Of a stretch of 64,000 nt of DNA, positions 40,376 through 48,278 are shown piece after piece. The stretch comes from Acidobacteriota bacterium (GTDB lineage: Bacteria > Acidobacteriota > Terriglobia > Bryobacterales > Bryobacteraceae): contig JAFDVS010000009.1 of the NCBI GenBank assembly GCA_018268935.1, positions 63,307 through 127,306 of the forward strand. The letters run 5' to 3'. Below the pieces are notes generated by a model, which was given only the letters and a program-made list of their open reading frames with translations, did no database searches and was not told where the DNA came from. The position numbers were made by a program, and so were the translations under genes. How positions within the stretch are numbered: position 1 is the first letter of the stretch; every line of letters begins with the position of its first letter.

Positions 40376-41110
40376 CTAAAGTTTGGCGACCTCTTCGATT
40401 GCGCGCCGGTTCATTTCCGACCCGAGCGCGATCGCCTTTTGCAGCATTTCGAACTGACGCATCACATTGACCAGCCGCACCGCAGACTCAGCCGGTTGGA
40501 AATTGGCATTCTCCAGACGGCCCTGTTCCACTTTGGCACTCGCAGTCTTCAGGGGAAGAGAGGATTGATCGTAACGGAACCCGGTTGCGCCAACCTTTTG
40601 GAGCCGGGAGCGGTCTTCCATATCGGAAATAGCGAGGCGGGTCACGACAGCGCCCCCTTGCCGGATGGCCCCACTCTCCTCAATCGTGATGGGCAGTTTG
40701 GGGTCAAGCCGGATTGCCTTGCCCTCCGTATTGAGAACGGAATCCCCGCTGACGCTTGTTAGAAGGCCATCCGGTTGCAATCGAAAGTTGCCATTGCGCG
40801 TGTAGACCGTTCCGGATCCCGTAGCCAAAGAGAAGAACCCGGGCCCGGACAACGCGACATCCAATGGGCTGCCGGTGGCGGTGGTCACGCCTTGCTGAAA
40901 GTCCGTCCAGTTCTTTTCGACAAGTGGCGACTGAACAGGTAGCGTTCCCTCAGGGCCGTCCAGCGACTCAGGGGCGAGATAGGTGCTGTAGAACTCACGG
41001 TCAGCCTTGAAACCCGCAGTATTGGCGTTGGCGATATTGTTGGCGAGCAAATCGAGCGATTCGGTTCTTGCCCGCAAGCCACTTGCAGCGGCTGTGAGAA
41101 GCGCGTCCAT
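40376..41110 (-). CDS. flgF: Flagellar proximal rod protein FlgF
   Basis: A 244-residue protein starting at ATG 41110 (MDALLTAAASGLRARTESLD), chosen because homologs start here; a GTG 60 bases upstream would add a non-homologous tail. Motifs: LLANNIANANTAGFKADREF, GFFSLATGSGTVYTRNGNF, and C-terminal ENANFQPAESAVRLVNVMRQFEMLQKAI (in part). First gene of the minus-strand flg operon. A 22-bp inverted repeat lies 88 bases upstream in the shared region with fliK. Confidence 0.92.
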   Translation of the reverse strand: MDALLTAAASGLRARTESLDLLANNIANANTAGFKADREFYSTYLAPESLDGPEGTLPVQSPLVEKNWTDFQQGVTTATGSPLDVALSGPGFFSLATGSGTVYTRNGNFRLQPDGLLTSVSGDSVLNTEGKAIRLDPKLPITIEESGAIRQGGAVVTRLAISDMEDRSRLQKVGATGFRYDQSSLPLKTASAKVEQGRLENANFQPAESAVRLVNVMRQFEMLQKAIALGSEMNRRAIEEVAKL

Positions 41111-41197
41111 GCAGGCGTGGTTTGCATTTGGATTGCCAAAAGCCAATGCGTTCAAATTGTTCGACTTCACGCCGAAAAGAAAAGAAGAGGCGGTTCA

Positions 41198-41219
41198 TTT
41201 TGGCAACAAAGTGCCAAAA
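41198..41219. promoter_or_regulatory. 22-bp inverted repeat between the divergent flagellar operons
   Basis: TTTTGGCA (41198-41205), six bases, then TGCCAAAA (41212-41219): perfect 8-base arms. Read on the minus strand it also resembles a sigma54 promoter (TTGGCAC then TTGCC), but GG and GC are separated by nine bases instead of ten. It is therefore either a suboptimal sigma54 promoter of flgF or an operator for a flagellar regulator. The rest of the 41111-41288 gap shows nothing else. Confidence 0.5.
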
Positions 41220-41288
41220 CGGCAAGTTCGCGGCGTCCCCCGCCTTCCTCGCCAGTTCGCATCCTTTTGAATTTATTGCACATGGAAA

Positions 41289-41305
41289 TTGGCACAACAA
41301 CTGCA
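41289..41305 (+). promoter_or_regulatory. Sigma54 promoter of the fliK operon
   Basis: TTGGCACAACAACTGCA fits the consensus YTGGCACG-N4-TTGCW with two mismatches and, importantly, has the -24 GG (41291-41292) and -12 GC (41303-41304) exactly ten bases apart. The expected transcript start is about 41316, two bases before the GTG start of fliK. An NtrC-type activator is encoded at 60390 in this window. Confidence 0.7.
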
Positions 41306-41317
41306 TAATGCTCCCGC

Positions 41318-43276
41318 GTGAGCAGCTTTCTGATTCCGCTTGCCGATGCCTTGACGCAACTCCCCTCCGCGGAATTGACGCAACCCACTGCTGCGGTGCC
41401 TGTTTCATTCGGTGCCGGCGCCTCATTCGATCAACTCTTCCCCCAGGTGCTTGCCGAATTAGCCGTATCGCTCGAAAACGTACTGGCCTCGCCTGCCCCG
41501 GAGACAAACTCCAGTCCCGCTCAAACTGAGTTTCCACCAACAGAGGCAGGCGGACGATTGTGCCAGCCCACAGCCTTGCTCGAGCGCGCCACTTCCGAGG
41601 GAACCGCCGAAAGGCTCGATCCACCGGTAGCGATGCCATCTCCGGCGGGAGCCAGCCTTCTCCATTCGCCCGTTCCGATCTGGACTTCCTCGCTATTCAC
41701 CGTTCTCCCCGGCGCCGGACAGTCCGAAATGGAAGCAAACCGGGAGGAACCCGCCAGGCACGAAGAAACGAAAGCCGAAACCAATAGCAGCGCTGAGTAT
41801 CGTGGAATGTTTGTCGTTGTTCAACTAGCCTTGCCCGTTCCGATTGAGGAACGGCCCGCTGCCGCCGGGCTCCCTACCCCTCCGGTGATGATTGACAGTG
41901 CGGCATTCGATACCCCCAAGGAAGCGCAAGTCGACCTTCCAGTGCAAAACGAGGTTCTGCCAAAAGAGAAGGGCATTCGCACAGAGGACGCTGTACCACC
42001 CGACCAGACCGTGTCCGAACTGTTTCCCGCACCGGTTCCACCCCTGGCACTACCGCCGGTTGCGGCGCCAACTCCCGCACCGTTTTCCAGCTTGCCTGCC
42101 CCGTCGAGCATACCTTCATCACCCGATTTGCAGGGAGTTGCTCTGCAGCCTTCCGAGAGGCGGCAATCCGTTTTCCGGCAGGAGGACGCCCTCCAGATGG
42201 GCCTAAAGAGTGATTCCCAGGCACCCAGTGAGCATCGGGAGCCTACGGCTGCCCCCGAGGCATTCCGGTTACTCCTGCGCAACCAGAGCGGTAACTCCGC
42301 GGCAAGTGAAACCGTGCCTGCCTTGCGGGACCTTCCGCAGGTTGACCCGCCGCCCACGGCAATGCCTCCGCCGGTTTCCCATCCGGCAGCCATGTTGAAA
42401 CAGCCCGAAGTTGTTGCGGAGATGCCCCACCCTGCAGAGTCCGTGCGCCCCGTGACGACGGGTAGACCGGCACAGACAGCGACAGGGAAAATTCCCGCCT
42501 CCGCCACGAAATTGCCAGAAGTGACTCCGGACAAGCCCAACGCAACGCTAGCCGAACCGGCTGGCTCATCCAATGAGCCGCAGGCACGCATCGCGACAGA
42601 CACCGGGCGCCATCAGGGAGACCACAGTTCGCAAAGGCGGGAAGACGAACATCCGGCCGGGAGCCCCACGAAACCTGAATCCGCCGCGAAGACGGCGGTC
42701 CTGCCGGCAAGGGATGTCGAAGCTGTGCGCGTCGAGGCGCGGCATGTGTCGCCCCAGAGTGAATCGCGGGTTGAAGTCGCGGCGCAACAACCCTCCGCGG
42801 TAGAAGATCCGGCGCCACTGATTCCGTCCTCCCGCACCGTGCAACAGCTTCGTGTGACTTTGCCGCCGTCGGCAGAAGGCCGCAACGTCGAGGTCCTCCT
42901 CAACCAAAGAGCCGGCGGGGTCGAGGTGTCGGTTCGCAGTTCGGACCCGCAGGTCCGGGAGACGCTGCGGTCCGGACTTTCGGATTTGGTTGGGTCGTTT
43001 GATCGGAAAGGCGTTGCCGTGGAAACGTTGCCCCTCACCGTTTCCGGGCACTTGCCGCAAGCAGGGCAGTCACACGTGCTTACCGAAGCGGGAGCGGGAA
43101 AAGGACTCTCCACTCAGGTGGTGGCGGAAACCAACGAAGGCGAATTGCCAAACGACCAGCAACAGCAACAGAGACAAGCCCAGTGGGAGCCCGAAGGGGA
43201 CAATCGGCGGCGCCGCGACCAGCCCGCCGAGGCATGGCAGAAATACATGGAGGAATATGCATGGCGCAGTCTATAG
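41318..43276 (+). CDS. fliK: Flagellar hook-length control protein FliK-like
   Basis: A 652-residue protein from GTG 41318. The first about 480 residues are Pro/Ala/Glu-rich and of low complexity, as in FliK rulers. The C-terminal Flg_hook domain is recognisable: LRVTLPPSAEGRNVEVLLNQ, GGVEVSVRSSDPQVRETLRS, GLSDLVGSFDRKGVAVETLP. FliK measures hook length and switches export specificity through FlhB. The end overlaps flgD by 16 bases. The assignment rests on the C-terminal domain and on position before flgD-flgE. Confidence 0.82.
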   Translation: MSSFLIPLADALTQLPSAELTQPTAAVPVSFGAGASFDQLFPQVLAELAVSLENVLASPAPETNSSPAQTEFPPTEAGGRLCQPTALLERATSEGTAERLDPPVAMPSPAGASLLHSPVPIWTSSLFTVLPGAGQSEMEANREEPARHEETKAETNSSAEYRGMFVVVQLALPVPIEERPAAAGLPTPPVMIDSAAFDTPKEAQVDLPVQNEVLPKEKGIRTEDAVPPDQTVSELFPAPVPPLALPPVAAPTPAPFSSLPAPSSIPSSPDLQGVALQPSERRQSVFRQEDALQMGLKSDSQAPSEHREPTAAPEAFRLLLRNQSGNSAASETVPALRDLPQVDPPPTAMPPPVSHPAAMLKQPEVVAEMPHPAESVRPVTTGRPAQTATGKIPASATKLPEVTPDKPNATLAEPAGSSNEPQARIATDTGRHQGDHSSQRREDEHPAGSPTKPESAAKTAVLPARDVEAVRVEARHVSPQSESRVEVAAQQPSAVEDPAPLIPSSRTVQQLRVTLPPSAEGRNVEVLLNQRAGGVEVSVRSSDPQVRETLRSGLSDLVGSFDRKGVAVETLPLTVSGHLPQAGQSHVLTEAGAGKGLSTQVVAETNEGELPNDQQQQQRQAQWEPEGDNRRRRDQPAEAWQKYMEEYAWRSL

Positions 43277-43560
43277 CAGGATTAGGCTTTAAAGCCGCCG
43301 ACACCGGCGATTCCGGATCCAACTCCGGGTCCACAGCCGGCGCCGCGGGCAACACCGAGGTCAGCAAGGATCTCTTTCTCAAACTGATGGTGGCGCAACT
43401 GCGCAATCAGAACCCGCTCAACCCCGTCGATGGCACCAACTTCCTCGAACAATTGAGCCAGATCAGTGGAGTAGAGCAGATGGTGGAGATGCGGAAGGAG
43501 TTGCAGTCGATTCACGAACTGCTCTCATCGGCGGCAACCTCCTCTTCCAGCGGCCAGTAG
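43261..43560 (+). CDS. flgD: Short hook-capping protein FlgD (N-terminal domain only)
   Basis: A 99-residue protein from ATG 43261, with GGAGGAATATGC in front, inside the end of fliK. The FlgD signature VSKDLFLKLMVAQLRNQNPL, NPVDGTNFLEQLSQISGVEQM is intact. The FlgD Tudor/FnIII-like capping domains of the usual roughly 220-residue protein are missing; the chain ends in a Ser-rich tail after ELQSIHELLSSAA. Short FlgD proteins exist in Firmicutes. It caps the growing hook for FlgE polymerisation. Confidence 0.88.
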   Translation: MAQSIAGLGFKAADTGDSGSNSGSTAGAAGNTEVSKDLFLKLMVAQLRNQNPLNPVDGTNFLEQLSQISGVEQMVEMRKELQSIHELLSSAATSSSSGQ

Positions 43561-43593
43561 CAGAACGGACAGTACACCCCCAGAAAGGAACAA

Positions 43594-44838
43594 ATGTTTA
43601 CTTCATTCTCCACAGCATTGAGCGCCCTTGGAGCGCTGTCGACGGCGGTTGACGTCGTCGGTAACAACCTGGCGAACCTCAACACCCCAGGCTTTAAGAG
43701 CAGCACTGTGTCATTTCACGACCTGGTGACACAGTCACTCGGGGCCGGACTCGGTGAAACACAGGTCGGTTTTGGAGTCGGCCGGCCAGTGACTCTGCGC
43801 CGCTTCTCTCAAGGAGCGATTCAGAGCAGCCCCGGCCCTCTCGATGCCGCCATCCAGGGCGATGGCTTCCTCGTGGTGCGTGACCGCAGCGGTGCAATGC
43901 TGTACACGCGCGGCGGAAACCTCCAGGTCGACAAGTCCGGCAATCTGCTCACTGCCATGAACGAGAAGGTGCAGGGCTGGGCTAGCGTTGGCGGCGTCGT
44001 CGATACCAATAACGCCGTGGGCGATATCGTGGTTCCCGTCGGTTCTCTTAAGCCTCCCAAAGAAACCACAGCCATGTCGTTTGATTTGAACCTTGACGCC
44101 ACCGCTACTGCCGGGCCTCCGCCAACTCAATTTTCCACCTCCATCGAAGTGTTTGACTCCCTGGGATCGAGTCACGTGGTCACGTTGAGCTTCACCAAGA
44201 ACGCAACGCTCAACCAATGGGATTATGCGCTCTCTGTGCCAGACTCGGATGTCACCAGCCCTGTCGCACCCGTCACCGGTACGGTCGCTTTTGACAATGA
44301 AGGACACTTGGTCGACCCACCCTCAACCGGTCCCTTTCCCTCACTGACAATTGCCGGTCTCGTCAATGGCGCGGCAGACCTTCCGCTGGTGTGGAATCTC
44401 TACAACGGAACCACCCCGAGACTAACGCAGTACGCTCAGCCTTCCGCGGTGTCCGCGAACGCCCAGGATGGCTCGCCCGCTGCTCAGTTGATACGGGCCG
44501 GGCTTGACGATGGGGGGAGAATCCTCGCCCAGTACTCCGACGGCCAGCAGATCGTGGTGGGACAGCTGGCGATGGCCTCCATACGCAACCCCGAATCACT
44601 GATTGCCGTCGGCAACAATAACTACCAGTTGAGCGCCAGATCCGCATTGCCGGCTATCGGAACTCCCGGAACCGGCGGACGGGGAACCATCCTCGGCGGC
44701 GCTGTAGAGTACTCCACCGTTGACATTGCCCGCGAGTTTACTGACCTGATCGTGCTGCAGCGCGGCTATCAGGCGAACACGCGCATTGTGACCACAGTGG
44801 ATGAGCTCAGTCAGGAAACCATCAATCTGAAGCGGTAA
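43594..44838 (+). CDS. flgE: Flagellar hook protein FlgE
   Basis: A 414-residue protein. N-terminal MFTSFSTALSALGALSTAVD, VVGNNLANLNTPGFKSSTVSF; central hook domain with FSTSIEVFDSLGSSHVVTLSF; C-terminal EYSTVDIAREFTDLIVLQRG, YQANTRIVTTVDELSQETINL (the family hallmarks). AGAAAGGAACAA precedes the ATG. It forms the universal joint outside the cell. The gene follows flgD by 33 bases. Confidence 0.96.
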   Translation: MFTSFSTALSALGALSTAVDVVGNNLANLNTPGFKSSTVSFHDLVTQSLGAGLGETQVGFGVGRPVTLRRFSQGAIQSSPGPLDAAIQGDGFLVVRDRSGAMLYTRGGNLQVDKSGNLLTAMNEKVQGWASVGGVVDTNNAVGDIVVPVGSLKPPKETTAMSFDLNLDATATAGPPPTQFSTSIEVFDSLGSSHVVTLSFTKNATLNQWDYALSVPDSDVTSPVAPVTGTVAFDNEGHLVDPPSTGPFPSLTIAGLVNGAADLPLVWNLYNGTTPRLTQYAQPSAVSANAQDGSPAAQLIRAGLDDGGRILAQYSDGQQIVVGQLAMASIRNPESLIAVGNNNYQLSARSALPAIGTPGTGGRGTILGGAVEYSTVDIAREFTDLIVLQRGYQANTRIVTTVDELSQETINLKR

Positions 44839-44848
44839 GGGGAGTGTG

Positions 44849-45115
44849 ATGAATCTCAGCGGAGAGGATCTTCGATCCGATCAAGTACGGCATTTGGCGG
44901 ATATGACCATGGAAATCGAAGTGGAGCTCGACAAGAAGGTGGTCACCTTGCGCCAGATGCTCGATCTCGACAACGGAAGCGTCCTCAAGCTGACCCGCTC
45001 CGCTGGAGAGAACATCGATATTCTCGTCGGCGGCGCTGTCGTGGCTTTCGGCGAGATTGTGGTGATCGAGGACATGATGGGTGTGCGCATCACCGATTTC
45101 AATACGGAAGGATGA
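44849..45115 (+). CDS. fliN: Flagellar C-ring protein FliN (short form)
   Basis: An 88-residue SpoA-domain protein (ATG 44849 preferred over an upstream GTG because AAGGGGAG then has normal spacing). Motifs: MTMEIEVELDKKVVTLRQML, LDNGSVLKLTRSAGENIDILV, GEIVVIEDMMGVRITDF. It forms the base of the switch complex. A second, longer FliN/FliY-type protein is at 52484. No fliM or fliL separate flgE and fliN here, unlike many clusters. Confidence 0.93.
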   Translation: MNLSGEDLRSDQVRHLADMTMEIEVELDKKVVTLRQMLDLDNGSVLKLTRSAGENIDILVGGAVVAFGEIVVIEDMMGVRITDFNTEG

Positions 45116-45121
45116 GGTTTC

Positions 45122-45415
45122 ATGAGCCTGGTGGAGCAGTTGATGGCGGGCGGCGGAGTGATCCTGCTGGTGTTGGCGCTTCGGCTCGCGGCCAAACCCC
45201 GCCAACACGGACTCTGGTGGCAAACCGGGTTTCGCGCGCGCAGCCGAAACCTGGAAACGGTGGAGCAAGTGCGGCTGACTCCCCACCACTCCATTCATGT
45301 CGTGCGGTTTCGGGATAGGGTGTTCGTCCTGGCGGCTCACAGCAGCGGGTGTACGGTTTTGGAGCAATCCTCCTGTCCGGGAGAATTCGTCACGGAAGAA
45401 AGCAGAGAATCATGA
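45122..45415 (+). CDS. fliO: Flagellar biosynthesis protein FliO
   Basis: A 97-residue protein with one N-terminal membrane segment (MAGGGVILLVLALRLAA) and a small FliO-like domain: LETVEQVRLTPHHSIHVVRF, RVFVLAAHSSGCTVLEQ. FliO assists assembly of the FliP ring. It lies six bases after fliN and its stop overlaps the fliP start as ATGA. Confidence 0.82.
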   Translation: MSLVEQLMAGGGVILLVLALRLAAKPRQHGLWWQTGFRARSRNLETVEQVRLTPHHSIHVVRFRDRVFVLAAHSSGCTVLEQSSCPGEFVTEESRES

Positions 45416-46155
45416 CCGCTGTTGCCCGATTGGCGTTTGTCTTGCTGGTCTCCGCAACTGGCTTTGGTGCGGAACCGGCGGCTGCCCCGCTGTTGACACT
45501 GGGTAAGGGGGCGAACGCCGTCAGCCTGCCGATGCAGGTTGTTTTGATCATGACAGCGCTCACGTTGTTGCCGGCTGTCTTCATGTCGGTAACCCCGTTT
45601 CTGCGCATTACGCTGGTGCTGCACTTTCTACGGCAGGCCCTGGGGACACAATCGACCCCCTCGAACCAGATCCTCATTGGTCTGGCGCTTTTCCTCACCC
45701 TGCTCATCATGCAACCGGTGTTGCAGGACGCCTATCAAAAAGGGTGGGAGCCACTCGAGAAAGGCGATCTGGCCTGGAAGGATGCGTTCGATCAGGGGAG
45801 CCGTCCCGTACGGGACTTTTTGCTGCGTTTTTCCCGGGAAAAGGACATTCAGCTCTTTCTCGAGATCACTCATTCGCCGGCGCCGCGGTCCCCGCGCGAC
45901 CTCGACCTCCGTATTCTGGTGCCCGCCTACATTTTGAGTGAGCTGCGCACTGGCTTCCAGATTGGGGCGGTATTGTTCTTTCCGTTCCTCATCATCGACC
46001 TTGTGGTGGCCAGCGTCACTTTGTCCATTGGAATGGTGCAACTGCCTCCGGTGATGCTCTCCGCGCCGTTCAAGATCCTTCTATTCGTGCTGGTGGATGG
46101 ATGGAATCTCGTGATTGGGTCACTGGTGCGAAGCTTTTATACCGGAGCTGGTTAG
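45412..46155 (+). CDS. fliP: Flagellar export gate protein FliP
   Basis: A 247-residue protein from ATG 45412 with signal peptide (MTAVARLAFVLLVSATGFGA). FliP motifs: LLPAVFMSVTPFLRITLVLH, FLRQALGTQSTPSNQILIGL, LVPAYILSELRTGFQIG, FFPFLIIDLVVASVTLSIGM, LPPVMLSAPFKILLFVLVDG. Core subunit of the export gate in the cytoplasmic membrane. Confidence 0.97.
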   Translation: MTAVARLAFVLLVSATGFGAEPAAAPLLTLGKGANAVSLPMQVVLIMTALTLLPAVFMSVTPFLRITLVLHFLRQALGTQSTPSNQILIGLALFLTLLIMQPVLQDAYQKGWEPLEKGDLAWKDAFDQGSRPVRDFLLRFSREKDIQLFLEITHSPAPRSPRDLDLRILVPAYILSELRTGFQIGAVLFFPFLIIDLVVASVTLSIGMVQLPPVMLSAPFKILLFVLVDGWNLVIGSLVRSFYTGAG

Positions 46156-46165
46156 GAGAAGAATA

Positions 46166-46435
46166 TTGAACGCGCATGCAGTTGTCGATCTCATCCGGCA
46201 GACTTTCTGGATGACATTTTGGATCGGTTTGCCGTTGCTGGCGATTGGGTTTCTGGCCGGCATCGTGATCAGTCTGGTGCAGATCGTGACGTCGATTCAA
46301 GACGCAAGTTTCGGGGCCGTGCCGCGGCTGCTTGCTTTCCTTGGGGCTCTGATGCTGTTTCTGCCCTGGATGCTCGGGAAACTGGTGAGCTTCACGGCAA
46401 CACTCTTTGGAGATTTTTCCCGCTATGCCCAGTGA
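46166..46435 (+). CDS. fliQ: Flagellar export gate protein FliQ
   Basis: An 89-residue protein with the usual FliQ length. It starts at TTG 46166, chosen because AGGAGAAGAATA lies directly upstream and the length then fits. Motifs: VVDLIRQTFWMTFWIGLPLL, GIVISLVQIVTSIQDASFG, VPRLLAFLGALMLFLPWML. Two membrane helices. The 3' end overlaps fliR by 11 bases. Confidence 0.95.
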   Translation: MNAHAVVDLIRQTFWMTFWIGLPLLAIGFLAGIVISLVQIVTSIQDASFGAVPRLLAFLGALMLFLPWMLGKLVSFTATLFGDFSRYAQ

Positions 46436-47183
46436 ACTCTCCCTGCCACTGCCCTATCTGTGGAGCTTTCTCCTGGCATTGGCGAGGGTTGGTGGCGTGG
46501 TGGCATTCGTGCCGGTGCCTGGCTGGCGGCGGGCGCCGGAGACCACGCGCATCCTGCTCGCCCTCAGCCTCACATTCGCTCTCGCGCCGGTTTGGCCGCA
46601 GGCTCCGGCCACCCGGGGGATGGGGCAGGTCATCGGCTGGATCTTCTCGGAATCGCTGCTGGGGCTTTCGCTCGGACTGGCGGTGAATCTGGTGGTGGAG
46701 GGCTTTACGATTGCGGCGCAGATCCTCGGGCTGCAGGCGGGTTACGCCTACGCCTCCACGATTGATCCTTCCACGGAGGCGGACAGCAGTGTTTTGCAGG
46801 TTATCGTGCAACTGGCGGCGAGCCTGCTCTTTTTTTCCTTCGGAATGGATGCGCAGATCATTCGCGCCCTCGGGCAGAGCTTCACAAACTACCCGCCTGG
46901 AGAATGGCTTGGGAATTGGTCCCAACTGGAGCGCATCCTCCAGTTGAGCGCGGCGATGTGGAACACAGCTTTGCGGCTGGCCATGCCCGTGGTGGCAATG
47001 TTGATTCTGCTCGATCTGACCATGGCGATTCTGGGCAAGGTCGCCACACAACTGCAACTGCTGACGCTCGCCTTCCCGGTCAAGATGTTGATGACACTGG
47101 CGATGCTCGCGCTTTTGGCCGGGGCTGTACCTGAACTGTTTCGCGAGCAGTCGGCGGCGGCCCTGTTGGTATGGGCCAAATGA
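46425..47183 (+). CDS. fliR: Flagellar export gate protein FliR
   Basis: A 252-residue protein from ATG 46425 inside the fliQ 3' end. Multi-spanning with FliR features: PYLWSFLLALARVGGVVAFV, ALSLTFALAPVWP, IFSESLLGLSLGLAVNLVVE, GLQAGYAYASTIDPSTEADS, LQLLTLAFPVKMLMTLAML. It completes the FliP5Q4R1 gate. Confidence 0.95.
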   Translation: MPSELSLPLPYLWSFLLALARVGGVVAFVPVPGWRRAPETTRILLALSLTFALAPVWPQAPATRGMGQVIGWIFSESLLGLSLGLAVNLVVEGFTIAAQILGLQAGYAYASTIDPSTEADSSVLQVIVQLAASLLFFSFGMDAQIIRALGQSFTNYPPGEWLGNWSQLERILQLSAAMWNTALRLAMPVVAMLILLDLTMAILGKVATQLQLLTLAFPVKMLMTLAMLALLAGAVPELFREQSAAALLVWAK

Positions 47184-47195
47184 GGACGCACCGCC

Positions 47196-48260
47196 ATGGC
47201 CGACCCGCAACGCACCGAACAACCCACACCACGCAGGCTCGAGAAGGCGCGCAAGGACGGGCAGTATCCCGTCAGCAAAGAGTTTGTCTCGGCGCTTGTC
47301 TTTCTGGCGTTCGTCTGGCTGCTGGGCAACCGTGCGCCAATCGTGCTGGACGGAGCACGGGAAATGATGCGGGACCTTTTGACGCTGGCCTTTCGCTACG
47401 AACTGACAGTGCCCACGGTGTCGCGATGGGTGGTCGTGTGGAGTTGGCGCTACTTCGCGTATTTCTTTCTGGCCGGTCTCCTGCTCACCGCCGGTGTAGT
47501 GGGCATCCAAATGGTGAAAACCGGGTTCGGTCTTGCTCCGGCGAAACTGATGCCGGATCCGGCCCGGCTCAACCCTCTCTCTCGGCTGAGCCAAATGCCG
47601 TGGCAGAACCTCACCTCCCTCGTGCAGGCAGTGGTGCTGCTCCCTGTGTTCGCCTGGATTTTGTATGCCTTGGTCACCTTGCATTGGAACGATTTCCTTC
47701 TCCTTCCGCGGATGAGTGTCGAAGCTGGAATCGTAAGGGTCGCCTCCATCCTCTCGGCCCTTCTTTGGAAGGCGGCTGTGGTCCTGGTTGTGTTGGGGAG
47801 CATCGATCTGTTCCGCCAGCGGCGCCGCTGGATGAACCAGTTGCGGATGACGAAACAGGAAGTGCGCGAAGAGCAGAAGGACATCGAAGGGAATCCACTG
47901 ATCCGGATGAGAATCCGCCGCTTGCAGCGCGAAGCCTTACGGCGGCGGATGATGGAGCAGGTCCCCAAGGCAACCGCCGTGATCGTCAACCCGACGCACT
48001 TCGCCGTTGCGATCCGTTACCAGCCTTCCTTGATGGCAGCGCCGAAAGTGGTGGCCAAAGGCAAGAACCATCTCGCGCTGCGAATTCGCGATCTCGCCGT
48101 GCGCAGCCAGGTGCCGGTGATCGAGAACCCACCGCTTGCCCAGTCCCTTTTCCGATCCGCCGAGGTGGGCCAGGAGATACCGGCCCATCTCTACCAGGCC
48201 GTGGCCGAAGTGCTGGCCTATATCTACCGCTTGACGCGTGGCCATCTTCCCGGCCAGTAG
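47196..48260 (+). CDS. flhB: Flagellar export switch protein FlhB
   Basis: A 354-residue protein. N-terminal MADPQRTEQPTPRRLEKARK, DGQYPVSKEFVSAL, four membrane segments, and the cytoplasmic tail with the self-cleaving NPTH motif (VIVNPTHFAVAIRYQ) intact. The end AHLYQAVAEVLAYIYRL is also conserved. Autocleavage lets FlhB switch from rod/hook to filament export when FliK signals completion. Confidence 0.96.
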   Translation: MADPQRTEQPTPRRLEKARKDGQYPVSKEFVSALVFLAFVWLLGNRAPIVLDGAREMMRDLLTLAFRYELTVPTVSRWVVVWSWRYFAYFFLAGLLLTAGVVGIQMVKTGFGLAPAKLMPDPARLNPLSRLSQMPWQNLTSLVQAVVLLPVFAWILYALVTLHWNDFLLLPRMSVEAGIVRVASILSALLWKAAVVLVVLGSIDLFRQRRRWMNQLRMTKQEVREEQKDIEGNPLIRMRIRRLQREALRRRMMEQVPKATAVIVNPTHFAVAIRYQPSLMAAPKVVAKGKNHLALRIRDLAVRSQVPVIENPPLAQSLFRSAEVGQEIPAHLYQAVAEVLAYIYRLTRGHLPGQ

Positions 48261-48278
48261 GTCTCACGAGGTAAAGAC

